From: Eunapius fragilis
Taxonomy: Eukaryota; Porifera; Demospongiae; Spongillida; Spongillidae
Assembly (NCBI GenBank): GCA_963681505.1
Contig: OY811973.1
Coordinates: forward strand, 2,984,136-3,048,135
Direction: 5' to 3'
Length of the DNA stretch: 64,000 nucleotides
How positions within the stretch are numbered: the stretch's first letter is position 1; every line of letters begins with the position of its first letter. Positions 11,985 through 22,878 of the stretch are shown piece by piece. A model generated the notes under the pieces. That model did no database searches, was not told where the DNA came from, and was given only the letters and a program-made list of their open reading frames with translations. Both the position numbers and the translations under genes were made by a program.

Positions 11985-12275
11985 CTCCTCTTCCTCGGCC
12001 TCTTCCTCTTCTTCTTCTCCCCCTCCCCCCCCCCCGGGGTAAGGCCATGCGGGTGGCGGGGGTAGTAAAAAAGGCGGGGGCAGCATTGGGGGCAGCATTG
12101 GGGGCAGCATTGGGGGGAGCATCAGCGGGGGTAACGCTGCAGGCGGTGGGTCCAGCGCTGCTGCAGGCGGTGGCCGCGCTTCTGCTGGCGGTGGCCGTGG
12201 GTCCAGCGCTGCTGCAGGCGGTGGCGGGGCTTCTGCTGGCGGTGGCCGTGGGTCCAGCGCTGCACTATCTGCACT
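11985..12275. repeat. GC-rich coding minisatellites
   Basis: A 12-bp unit (gggggcagcatt) runs four times at 12,078-12,122. Then a roughly 54-bp unit with the cores ccagcgctgctgcaggcggt and cttctgctggcggtggccgt runs to 12,265. The second array encodes the His/Arg/Gln-rich tail of the gene on the minus strand. Flanking runs of CCT and C give low-complexity frames only. Confidence 0.75.
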
Positions 12276-13556
12276 AATCTTACTGCTGCACGGGCAGATC
12301 TTGTAACAACCTTTTGAGCTAGCAATGGATGGCTATTGCAGAAAGCATTGTTTACATCACTCAGAAGCTCACTATCTCTAAGAATTGCTTTTTCAAGACT
12401 CACTCCATACTCTGCTAGTGTGCGAGAGTTGGGCTCAAACAGGGAGTAACTATATGGGAGAAGATAGGGTTGCAGTACTTTTATTTTACCACACATAATG
12501 CCTTATCATGTATCAAAACATTTTACCAACTGCGCATAACGTGAATTATTTTATTTTCATACAACTCAATTTTCTGTACACACATGTGTAGTGGACCTTT
12601 AAAACAATGTGAGAGACACAAATTACCTTTTGTACCCTTTACATGTACATGGGGAACTTTTACTTGTGGGAAGCCTTACTGTACATCTGATAATCGCTGC
12701 ATGCAAGGGTTGGATGCGCATGACAGACTTGTTAATTAAATTTCTGAAAATGCAATTACAGTAGTACACACATGTGTATAGTCCTTTATTGCACATCACA
12801 TTTACAATGTAACAGACACAGATGCATGTACATGTACAAATAACCTTTTGTACAAACATTGACCTTTACCAGGGAACATCCCGTGTAGGAAGCCATACTG
12901 TACATCTGATAATATGTCATGCAGGCATACAAGAGTGTTAATGTGTGCATGACAGGAAGCCATGAGCCACGTGCATAGCAGCCCTTAGATTTTAAATGGT
13001 ACATACAGCATGCTATAACATACCTTTGGGTGGTAGTGGTAGTTCTACGACCCTTCCAATATCGACTCATTCTAGCTGCCTTAATGGTAGCTGAATTACC
13101 CCTGTATATCCGCCTTTTAGCAGCACGGTTCTCCTCGACGCGCTCTTGATATCGCTGCCTTTTAACAGCACGGTTCTCCTCGAGGTCCTCTCCATATCGC
13201 TGCCTTTTAGCAGCACGGTTCTCCTCGAGGTCCTCTCCATATCGCTGCCTTTTAGCAGCACGCTTAGGTTCAATATTTGCGATGTAGCTCTCGCGTACAG
13301 AGGACTTCTTTTTTTCAGGATCGGCCTTGTAGCTCTCGCGTACAGAGGCCTTCTTTTTTTCAGGATCGGCCTTGTAGCTCTCGCGTACAGAGGCCTTCTT
13401 TTTTTCAGGATCGGCCTTGTAGCTCTCGCGTACAGAGGCCTTCTTTTTTTCAGGGTCGGCCTTGTAGCGCTCTCGGGCTTTAGCCTTGTTCTCTTCTTGC
13501 TTTTGGAGGTATTCCGCTCGTTGCTTCGTTCTCTTTTTTCGATTACGCGAAGGCAT
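12122..13556 (-). CDS. Two-exon gene for a basic repeat protein (286 residues)
   Basis: Exon 1 is 13,024-13,556 (ATG, MPSRNRKKRTKQRAEYLQ...), donor AG|GTATGT in phase 2. Exon 2 is 12,122-12,449, acceptor atatag, completing the codon in matching phase; together they give 287 codons including stop. Residues about 20-165 are about nine repeats of 14-17 residues of the type ARERYKADPEKKKASVRES, very rich in Lys, Arg and Glu and likely helical. Exon 2 reads NSRTLAEYGVSLEKAI and a region ending VRLVQIVQ, then His/Arg/Gln repeats from a minisatellite. From memory, similar K/R/E repeats precede other domains in predicted sponge proteins; no enzyme domain is visible here. The function is unknown; nucleic-acid binding would be a guess from charge. 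The gene lies inside the 4.0-kb block lacking from unit B. The minus-strand AATAAA in the palindrome (11,743-11,748) is a possible 3' end. Confidence 0.6.
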
Positions 13557-13739
13557 TTTTAGAAAAACAACTTCACTAGCCAAAATAAGTAACGACTAAA
13601 CTGACACCAAAATAAATTTTGAGCCTGTTGGAGTATTAATACTGCCTAAAATTATCCATACTCCTGTATTTAGAACAAAGTAATATACCCATACCGTATA
13701 TAGTACTTTTTCGTTGTAGCTTCTTTATTACCTTAAGGG

Positions 13740-13925
13740 GCACCGCGCCGGTAAATTCTGAAGCGATTGGTACTATCGCCGTTCTTTAAAACCATTCCTA
13801 GCGCGAGTTATACTTGACGGAGAAGAAGAAGAAGAAGAAGAAGAAGACGACGACCAACAATTTTTTTGGGCATGGGCACGAGAAACAGGTTCTTAGTTGG
13901 TCTAGAAGCGCATAGTTTTATGACA
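13740..13925. promoter_or_regulatory. Possible bidirectional promoter region
   Basis: A region including a (GAA)n run at 13,822-13,846 separates the start of the minus-strand basic-repeat gene (13,556) from a plus-strand ATG at 13,925. That ATG opens a 35-codon basic frame (MKLAPKRRSWCC...FVVPRDATEKF). No TATA box is evident. The layout alone suggests it. Confidence 0.25.
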
Positions 13926-14301
13926 TGAAACTAGCACCAAAACGTAGATCTTGGTGTTGTCGTTCGATTGCTGCAAAGAGAAAAGCTATCCGTTTCTTCG
14001 TTGTCCCTCGCGACGCAACTGAAAAATTTTAATGACATTCATGACTCCTCAATCAATCCTATATTGAACCTGCTGACGCAGGTTCAGATATATGTACACA
14101 TAAATTATTATTATTATTGTGTTTTGAAGACATTATTGTGCCTTTTTCTTCCAACCACTTTTAATTTGGCTCGCACAACCACTCCTTTCATGTAATCATA
14201 ACTGCTTGTCATCAGGAATAGAATTAGGAGGCTTGAGATTCAACAAAAAGGGTTAACACAGTTCAATTGTGTGGAATCCGGATAAGTGTGATATTCAATT
14301 T

Positions 14302-14577
14302 CTAAATAAACATATTTAAGAATCCTCTGCGGTTATCCTGTTGTCCTTCCTGAGCTTTGTAAAGCATATTCAGTAGCTCACGGCGGTCTGAACGCGACCT
14401 TACACCCCAAAATATTGAAGTGGCTGCGTAGCCCCATAGCAACGAACCTAGCAACCGATGTCCTTTAGAACAAGCTGTGCACGAGGTACATGAAACGTAA
14501 TCAACACCTAAAAGCCATACTAGCAGTGATAAACACCCCTGACCTTTATTGTAGGCAAAAATCACGTGGCCAGGCAT
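14302..14577 (-). other. Conserved open frame of unknown status
   Basis: An open frame of 91 codons, ending QQDNRRGFLNMFI, is kept in unit B at 23,869-24,126 with in-frame length changes (for example loss of QG and gain of MRA). No domain is recognised. Another frame just upstream (14,562-14,798, MMSFQRLENYF...) is frameshifted in unit B and is probably not coding. Confidence 0.25.
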
Positions 14578-15175
14578 TGCGAACTGTCGGCTCTGGTTAA
14601 TTCTTCGAAAGCAGCTATTGACTTACGCACGGTGAACACCGACCACGTGTGTTCAAAAAACGATAACGACCCTCGGTGACTGAGATGGAACGTGCCAAAA
14701 CTATCACGGTAAAGTTCATTGAATGTACTTTCATTTTCTGTTAACCTTAATGGTGACGAATTTTTGAAGTAGTTTTCAAGCCTTTGGAAACTCATCATTT
14801 TTGTGGTGGGGAATATTTGCGAATGTAGTTTGATTTGACTTCATGTTGATATGTATACAGATTGAGTTTGAACTGAATTACATAGCTACTCTCTTAGGGG
14901 GGGGGGGGGGGGGTGGGAGCTACCAATTGTGGCTCAATACTTAGTAAGTGTTCTTTCACTATGCAGGTTCTGCATGGGGTCTTTAATGGAAGCAACCAGA
15001 TCTCAGGTAAGCCTGCCAGTTCTGCAACCATGTTTTAACAACCTTTGTATTCACTGTCTTACCATTTCACTGTCTTACCTTTCGTTCCCACCCAAGGGCT
15101 GCACAACTTTATCAGATGTCAAACGTATACCAAAGGTGCTCCTTTGATTTCCTCTCCACCAGATGGAATTGTAAA

Positions 15176-16138
15176 CTAAAACGGGGCTATCTGTCCCTTG
15201 AGGTTATCATGCACCAACAATGTGGCTAGAAATGAGGCGCATCCTTTCCTCATCGACCAGCCAGACAGATGCCTGACGATTTGAGCCACCTGAAATAGCA
15301 GTAAGTTAGACATGGTAACTTTGGTGTATGTGATATGCCTCAGTTTATTCCAAGGTATGGCAAGTCCTGCCTTAATCACAATTGAGGATGAGATTCCTGC
15401 CTTATCCAACAAAGATCGCCACTCTTCATCGTTAAGGATGAGGACCTCTCATTTGGATAAGCACAGATGCTTCTCTGCCACTGACAATGCCTACAGACTG
15501 CTGTAGGCAGCTGTGGTTTCATGGTGAGTTCTGGTAACACGCATGTATGACATTGGCTAAAGTGATTGTAGGTATATTTATTGTGTAACCTCAGTACAGG
15601 TCTATGACATTCACTTAGCTGTTCCTTCTGTAGGAAGTTGTATGATGCTATTTTCAGGACTGGTAGAGATGGCCCTCTTCAGCAATCCCGCTAGCTGCTT
15701 GCTTTTTCTCCTCAGGTGTTAATAATGGTACACAGCCATGCCCTTTATAGTCACCAGCCTTAATATCCCTGCTGCAGTCTGTAAAATTTACCATAACATC
15801 AGATAGCAGGAGTATCACATCTGGTGCTCGTCTGACATGGGAGGAAACCAGGAGACCATCCTCTGAGCAGCAGGGACAGTGCACAGCATCAGATGCTGCT
15901 ATCCTCTCCTGGAGGCACTTGGTGCATACCAGTGCTCCAGTTCCAGTGGCTGTGAGAGGATGTCGGAGTACAGTGCACATTTCAGCTCCTTTAACATCAA
16001 CTGGTTGTTCATGCTTGCCAAAGTTGGACTCGGCTCACATAAGAGAACTGGAGGAGGGGCAATCTTCTCAAGATGAGCTATTAGTGAATTAGGTGTGATG
16101 CCTGCCTGACAATCTCTACCAACCATTGACCTCCTCAT
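15176..16138 (-). pseudogene. RING-finger gene remnant, RAG1 N-terminal-like, unit A
   Basis: Minus strand: GITPNSLIAHLEKI, then KELKCALYSDILSQP, a frameshift near 15,965, then GALVCTKCLQERIAA and CPCCSEDG, the spacing of a RING finger, followed by VILLLSDVMVNF. Downstream (15,176-15,480) come an LLDKAGI...IPWNKLRHI stretch and, after a possible intron, WLKSSGICLAG. This order resembles RAG1 N-terminal-like proteins of invertebrates, including those of transposon origin (N-RAG-TP type), as I recall them. The second zinc Cys is Tyr here, the Cys/His pair is lost at the frameshift, and stops interrupt the downstream part, so it is dead. Copy in unit B at 24,820-25,785. Confidence 0.5.
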
Positions 16139-17393
16139 GTGTCCACTTGAGCATGCATGGAAGTGTTCGCATGCATGTACCTGAACATCTACAGTATATG
16201 TGTACTGTTTTCCTGCAATCTTGTTCTGTATGTTTTAGCCATTCAAATACGATCACTGCGCATGTGATGGCACTGATGGTTCTCTGCATTAAGAGCTGAC
16301 ATTGCTAGCAAAACATCTCAGGGTGAATGTTGACATCATCCCCATGCAGATGTGTTGATGTCAAAAGCTATTTTCAGCTCAGCTGAGAATGCTTTGCACT
16401 CATAGCTAATACTCTTCTTTGCCCTGTACTTCGTTAGCTTTTGCCCAAAAACTCTACAATGTATGGTAACGTGTTGGTTGTGGCAATCCATACCTATAAT
16501 CATGTATACATGTACGTATTGTTTGTGGCGTCGATAGAAAATTCGTCACCACGTCAGGTTTACAAATACTTACAAATACTTATAGCCACATGCCTCCTGA
16601 TCATCGCTATAGTATGCTTACCTTCCAGCTCAGTCACCGAAGGCCACGTCATCTAATTTAGTAACTCCCCCCCCCCCCCCCCCCCCCCTCCTAAATACGT
16701 GCCGCGTACCCTTATGAAACGGTATGCCATGATATCTATATTGGATGTCAATTGTGCGCATCTATTGGACATGCCAGGAAAGGGAGTGCAGTGTTTGGAC
16801 TCGTAATTGTTGATTTGCTTGTTCTGCTGAGTCACGGTCAGCTTCTAAACATTGGACGTCTATAATGAGGCACCATTTTAGAATGATGTGTTCATACCGT
16901 TAATGATCTAATTATAGACCTAGTTTCCAGCCGCATACAACCGTGAGCTGAAGGCATATCTGTTGCTCAAAATGTCCCTGTGGGTTTAGGAGGTCCGCCG
17001 CCGGCCGCGGGTTCCTTTAGTGCGCACGACTGTTTACGGCATGTAACATTTGATTACTCACGTTCCGAATTTTTTTCGGCGCCCAGACCGTTATAAGTAT
17101 AACCATTCACAGCATACTTGCACTCATAACAGCCCACCAAATTTTTCTATGAGAAGAAATATTAGAGTGTTGACCGTATCTGGTGTGATTATAGAATACA
17201 TGCAGACGAGTTGTAATGCTGTTTTAGTTCATGACATGCATTGTTAATGTATAGTTACTATAAATAACGATATGTTATATAAGTGCAAATACGTAATAAA
17301 GTTGCTCTAAATATATACTACATGAGATAAACCCCGCCTTCTTTCCTTTGTCGTACTCTCTCGTCAGCTTATTGTGTTCTCGTGCCCAGAATT

Positions 17394-17693
17394 ATGGCGA
17401 ACGAATGTAAGACATGCATGACGTCACCTGCAACTCCTCTACATGTACTAAAAGCGGCGATCGTGGTACTAGTTAAATCGCGTAAACATACTGCTCACCG
17501 TAAAGGGCAACCAGGACGTCACTGGGCTAAGGCTCCATGCACTATATCCACATCTATACAGCAAACTCAACTTGTGCCTTGTCTACTCGCGGAACGCAAG
17601 AACGTTCCGTGCACGCGGGCAAGTCCCAGTGCCACCTTTTTCAGAGTTCAGTTTAGCCTGTTGACCTATTTCTTATCTTATTTCTTAAAATGA
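17394..17693 (+). other. Small open frame MANECKTCMTSPATPL..., unknown
   Basis: ATG after a pyrimidine-rich leader (17,340-17,390), then about 80-100 open codons. The unit B copy (27,048-27,329) differs by a 6-base in-frame deletion and by an indel near the 3' end, where the frame is no longer constrained. It could be a first exon or chance. No domain is recognised. Confidence 0.25.
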
Positions 17694-17736
17694 ATTGTTT
17701 CAATTGTAAAATGGTGCTAAACATATAATGTCTGGA

Positions 17737-17950
17737 GTCCTGGCACCTAGCGCATATTTACAGGAAGGAACTTCGAAGTTTACGCGTGAAATTAAATGTA
17801 TACGCGTAATCAGTCCACTTTAATTCCACTATAATTTCCAGTGCGTAAGAAAAAAGTTGTAGAGGACATAGGTGTCTCAGACTTAAAAAATGAAATAATT
17901 GGAAGACTATGCGCTAGGTCCCTTTTCGCACAAATGCTTCAACCCCTAGA
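17737..17950 (+). mobile_element. MITE-like element, unit A
   Basis: Ends are inverted: cacctagcgcata at the left and tatgcgctaggtccctttt at the right. The interior (ttccagtgcgta, gaggacataggtgtc, aaataattgga) matches in reverse the element at 60,425-60,663. The outermost part of the left terminal repeat is degraded. The unit B copy is 27,377-27,560, with an internal deletion of about 18 bases. Non-coding. Confidence 0.6.
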
Positions 17951-18464
17951 CGTTCAGAAGTTGAATGGGACAATCTCCGAGAAAATATCCTCTCAGATAT
18001 AAATATAACTATAATAACTTGTTATTGCATCGGTGCTGGCGTTACAAGGTCCAATACCCCATAGAAGCGTTCAATTCGGTGTATACGTACAAGTGTGATT
18101 TGTACTGTTCGTTTATCCGTTACGCTGTGCAAAGTGCGTGCACAATTTCCCGCTCGATTAGCGCCAGTGCATGATTTGCTCACCCGCCTCTTGAATTGCC
18201 TAAATCATTGGCGCGAATCGAGCGTGAAACCGCGCACGCACTTGTATGTATGTGTATGGATGTATGTATATTCCTATATGGTGATTTTGAACATGCATCA
18301 CAATGCAAGGTATCCGCGGACCTTGTAACGTCGGCACGGATGTAGTGGAAGCCCCAAATACATTTTCCCGTTGAGAGATAGTGTAATGTATGAAGTGGTA
18401 AAATAGGCTGTCGCGATCAAGAGAGCTAATCTTTAATTGGGAAGGTATCATGGGCGTCCCCAGC

Positions 18465-18739
18465 TTTTCCGGAAGGGGGGGGGGGGGGGGGGCAGGATAG
18501 GACAAGGGGGCGCCATTTGACAGCCGCGTATACGTTGTCCGCTTTCGGCCGATTCATCCAGTGGGGGGAGGGGGGGGGGGGGGTGCTGTCCGCTTTCGGC
18601 CGATTCAACCAGTGGGGGGGGTCCGCGGTCTCGGCAGATTCAACCAGTGGACGGTGGATGCTGTCTGCTTTCAGCCAATTCAGCCAGTGGGGGTGCGCAT
18701 GTATGTATACAAGGGGGGGGGGGCGCCATTCAGTCCGAA

Positions 18740-18774
<35 letters not shown>

Positions 18775-18775
18775 A
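18465..18775 (+). repeat. G-run minisatellite, unit A
   Basis: About five repeats of 45-60 bases with the core gctttcggccgattcaacca, each followed by a run of 7-40 G. Copy in unit B: 28,090-28,395, with different G-run lengths. Gly-rich and Pro-rich reading frames across it are artefacts. Confidence 0.85.
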
Positions 18776-19653
18776 CGCCCATGGGTATAGCGCTTTTCAC
18801 TTTTGTAACATTATTTTTATATTTTACGAAGGTAAATTAGTATTGATTTAGCATATACAACACACAATGCACGTCTGCAATAAATTACACTTAGCCTAAA
18901 GGACCCTTCGACGACCAGCTTCTTGCCTGAATGGCCCTAGAGTTCAACCGAATTAACCATGCAGGGACATGATCAACTTTCCATAAATTACTCTTGACTT
19001 AACGGTATGGAGAAAAGAGACGATGGATAGGCGAGCTGGTTGATGGTACTCCTAGTTTTCCTTCCCCCTTATATAATATGCATGATATCCTGAGGGAAAT
19101 TTTCTCGGAGGCTGTTTTTTATAACATCTTGAACCGATTGCTATATATTAGCGGCAACGACTAATGACTCAAGATAAAGTACGGCATTCCGGCTAGATAA
19201 CGTATGGAATCGCTTTATATGTGCGTGAATTATAATACCATCTTATTGTTCTGACTCGCTCCTACTCCCACCTTGTGCTGCAGGTGGATGACCTGGATGA
19301 CCTTTGTGTATAATTGTTTGTATTGTGTGCGGTTGTGTGCGCATATGTGTAATTATATATAAGGACATGTACACTTTTATATGACATCTTATAATTCAAA
19401 TTTTTTAAAATAAATAAATAAAATAATATATACGCGCGACTCAGCGCGTAAGTTCCAACCTCCTTCCTCCTCCTTCTTCTCCCCCTCCCCCTTCTCCTCC
19501 TTCTCCTCCTCCTCATCCTAGCTCCTTATCCTCGTATGCTCTCCACATCCCACTGCATACATGCAATATCGGTTTGCGTTACCATAGATAAACATTACAC
19601 CACGACATTCCACTTTGACTGCATGAATAGCGGATGTAATCATAAATCGCCGG

Positions 19654-19660
19654 TATAAAA
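19654..19660 (+). promoter_or_regulatory. TATA box of TGF-beta ligand gene 1
   Basis: TATAAAA in the context cggtataaaaacgaattg, 94 bases before the start codon. Transcription would begin near 19,685, giving a 5' UTR of about 60 bases. The same box is kept in copy 2. Confidence 0.6.
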
Positions 19661-19747
19661 ACGAATTGAATGGGAGAGCAAAATCAGAAAGAGAAAGGTT
19701 TGCTCCAATTAAAATCCTAGTAACTATCGAGGAGAACAAGCAAAAAA

Positions 19748-20989
19748 ATGGTTCGTCGTGCTCTGATCACTTCATGCCTTCTCGCTATGATGCTCTCGGC
19801 GGCAAAAACTGGGCCAATCGCAATCGAAGCCCCAAACTACATCATGGAACTCTACCAGTGCGTTCGCAACAAGTCTCCACTAAATTGCTACGGAGTAGAT
19901 GCAGACTCGGTACATAGCATCGATGGAAATAGTAAGAAAAAAAACGTATATACATGCACGACACATGCACCGTGTAACACATGCATGCATTAAAGAAGCT
20001 AGCTCCCTTTTATTGAAAATTACACAATACTTACTGCATGAAGTATATACGTGCACAAGATACAAATATATTCTCTTTCGCTGCAGTGGTACAGACAGCA
20101 ATGTCGGACAGGCCTCTGCAGAACGAAAGCGTCACAGTCGGCTTCAACGTGACGGCCTTGATCGCCTCGCCGAACAACGACAGCATCTTGGCCGCCAAGC
20201 TTCGCGTGTACATGGACGCCCTCTCTGACGAGCACATCCTGGCGCTGAGGGCCGCCGGGTGCAACACCTCCACCATCACCCTGCAGCTGTACGCCGGAGA
20301 GGTGGTGCAGGCGAACGTGACCCTCACGCGAGACGACCTGAGGACGGGGAAGTGGGTCACGTTCAACGGCCTTGCCGGCGTGTACAGGCAGTGGACCACC
20401 AGAAACGCAACTTCGAGCGTCCAATCGCTCGCTATAGTGGCCCTCGGAAAGTGCAGCGCTAGAGTGCTCGGCTTTGCTAACCGTACTCACTACTCGCCCA
20501 AACTGGTGGCTTTCGCACGGAGCTCTGTTCAAAGCATAGGCATTATCACAAGGGAAGTGAGTGAGGCTGTAGCCAGCCGCGTGCAGGCTAGAGGCACCGT
20601 CGGCAGTAGCTCATGCCAACTGCATGCATACGAGGTAAGAATAAAACTGTACAATAAAAATTTAATCGCAAAGAGCGCAATAATCTCCATTATGTTGAAC
20701 ACAACAGGTCGTCACTTCGGAATTATGGAGCAACTACTATGAACCACCCACATTTCAAGCCAATTTCTGTGGAGGGTTGTGTGGCGTCCCGGACACAACC
20801 AGCGCGCTCTACGCAACACCGCACGCACAGTTGCAGTACTTCTTGAACAAACAGTATCCGAATCAAGTTCCCGCTCCTTGCTGTGTCCCGAAAGACTACA
20901 CGAGCGTATCATTCGTTTATGAGGAAAACGGCTCTTCGGGCATCAAGACGATTAACAACCTGAGCGCACAAAGTTGTCAGTGCAGATAA
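19748..20989 (+). CDS. TGF-beta superfamily ligand, copy 1 (337 residues, 3 exons)
   Basis: Secreted signalling ligand expected to bind TGF-beta type I/II receptor kinases. Exons: 19,748-19,931 (signal peptide MVRRALITSCLLAMMLSAAK and N-terminal pro-region), 20,087-20,634 (pro-domain with N-glycosylation sites and the GKWVTFNGLAGVYRQW strand typical of latency-associated peptides) and 20,708-20,989 (most of the cystine-knot domain). Phases 1 and 0 agree and the total is 338 codons. The knot cysteines are all present: C238, CGGLC at 265-269, CC at 302-303 and CQC at 334-336, ending CQCR with stop. This is the basic seven-cysteine set, without the extra N-terminal pair of TGF-beta/activin types. 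The likely release site is RVQAR at 226-230, which lacks the usual R-x-x-R spacing. Cleavage there would give about 107 residues, the normal mature size. Exon 2 is GC-rich against AT-rich surroundings. Subfamily not determined. Confidence 0.9.
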
Positions 20990-21182
20990 ATAGCATACTA
21001 AATGAAAACCAGCTGGGATGGTTTCCAAATATTCTAATATTATATTATTTGCTTTAATTTTGCGTCCTATTAATACTGTTACTTTTAGTTATTTCTGCAT
21101 TATTATTTATTTTAGTTTTGTCTCTGACAAGTGAAGCTTTTTAGTTGCATGTATAGAGCGAGAAGAGGGATGATGCATGGGG

Positions 21183-21188
21183 ATTAAA
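21183..21188 (+). terminator. Possible poly(A) signal, ligand gene 1
   Basis: ATTAAA about 195 bases after the stop codon, in the AT-rich 3' flank (context ggggattaaatgtt). Copy 2 has the same motif about 190 bases after its stop. Tentative. Confidence 0.35.
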
Positions 21189-22687
21189 TGTTTAGTTACG
21201 TTACAGGTGATGGGTGTGGAGCAATTTGTAATGCTGGGTGTAGACTAACTCCTCTGCCTCCTCCTCCCCCCCCCCCCCCCCCCCCCCCCTCTCTCTCTCT
21301 CTCATCCTCTTCTCCCCACCATGATTAATAAATGATCAACATTCAGTCCAGGCAGTAGTTTGTAACAGTGAATAAGTGAGAAGAAGGTTGCGCGAGTATA
21401 TAGCTTTCGACAACTGCGCTACAAGACCTCTTGCAAATTAATTCCATGGAAAAGGCAGGTCCTTTCTGAAGAATATCATTTGCCAGTCATTGTAACTGTA
21501 GCCGTGTAACCAGTCTCAAAGGCATGCCGCTTACAACTTATATCCAGCTCGCACCAGTCTGTGGTTGAAACGTTATTCTGCCTCTGCATACCCCCCATTT
21601 TCAGCTATTAAACTATAGGGCATTGTGTAAAGATACTTCAATGGATTCCACTGGCAGCTCATATATATATTGTAGCATCAAATAGCTCTGTATACCAACT
21701 AAACACAATCTCTGTGCTAGGAACACAGTTTATAGTGCTTAGAATCACAGCCTAGTATATACTACAGCTACTCTGAAGGAACTCTAGCTGCTTATTATTA
21801 GTGCTAGTTACCCCGAAGGGTTGCTGCCTAGTAATAGCTATTCAGAAGGAACACTGCATGCTCATAAATATTGCCATGCAGTCGCCGAAGGAATACTGCT
21901 ATAATTATAGAGCCGTGCAGTTACCCCGAAGGATTACGGCTTAGTGCTAGCTACCCCGAATGATCATTGCTTAGTAATAGCTCCTCCGAAGGAACACTGC
22001 CACCTACCTCGAAGGATTACTGCTTTAGTTGGACATGGCAGATGAAATGCCATTGTAACAATCAGTAACTAGGATGTCTGCTGGGTCCTTTGGCTCTTGT
22101 ATGAACCTAATATCAATACTTTAACATCTGTCTATACAGTTCAAGTTTATCCTATGAATGCTTACTATCATTGCAGTATTCTGCACAATATAATGCTAAC
22201 CAGGAAAGAACAAGGTAATGTGCATGCTTTTATTCGTTTACTCATACATGCATATGTACCTGGAAGTGCTACACTTTTTGAATTGTTAATCCAACTGTCC
22301 ACAATTCAGATATCCAAGATCCTAAGTTGACATATATGGTGTGTGATAGTGGTATGTGAAGTGAAAGAACAGTGAAAGCCTGCAATTTCATGCCAGTGGC
22401 ACCACTGCATCCTTGGGAATGGCCTAGTTGTAATGGCCCTTTATTTGGGAAACGTTTTTTTTTTGGTATGTGTAGATGCTTTAGAAGTTGACTTCTGGGT
22501 CAAGCAGGTTAATCAATAATGACTGGTGTGTATGTAGATTTTACTTCAAGGTTAACACTCATGCATTGTTTCATAGGAAATCTCATGGCAGGTACTACCT
22601 GGTTCTTACCATGAAAGTTTGCGGGGTGTGGTGAACTGTGATGGGTAGGTTAGGTCTGGTGTGAGATTTGGTATAGGAATACATTAA

Positions 22688-22878
22688 CTAGTACAGGGGG
22701 AAATCTTTTTCCACTGCACATTCATCCATGTATTTCTGAGCATCATCAGTACCATCACAATGAACGGAAAGTAGTGTATCATTGTGACAATCAGCACCAA
22801 GGTAGCCATGGCTCTTCTCAGATACTATGAAGTTCCTTTCCCTTCTCCTGAATTGGTAGCCATCACATTCAGAGGTAT
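22688..22878 (-). CDS. Putative last exon, beta-trefoil-like protein, unit B copy
   Basis: Same length, acceptor and stop as 9,087-9,277, with only conservative substitutions (for example K to E in the SKKSHG stretch). An open frame kept in both copies mildly supports coding, although the duplication is recent. Confidence 0.4.

Larger units (their letters stand above)
1..21284. repeat. Segmental tandem duplication, unit A (X-Y-Z-W)
   Basis: Positions 1-770 (X) recur at about 21,290-22,033, 745-6,700 (Y) at 31,034-36,605, 8,388-10,137 (Z) at about 22,035-23,708, and 14,130-21,284 (W) at about 23,703-30,833, all in the same orientation and nearly identical apart from small indels. The order shows a head-to-tail array in which A is the fullest unit. 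The window begins inside the CT run that also marks the A/B junction, so the array may continue to the left. Uncollapsed haplotypes are a possible alternative explanation. Confidence 0.85.

Noticed and set aside
17050..17247. 65-codon plus frame, nearly identical at 26,704-26,901
   Set aside because: Identity follows from the recent duplication; no domain, splice context or signal supports coding.
20020..20532. 170-codon minus-strand frame, also at 29,648-30,160
   Set aside because: Antisense shadow of the GC-rich ligand exon 2; conserved only because that exon is.
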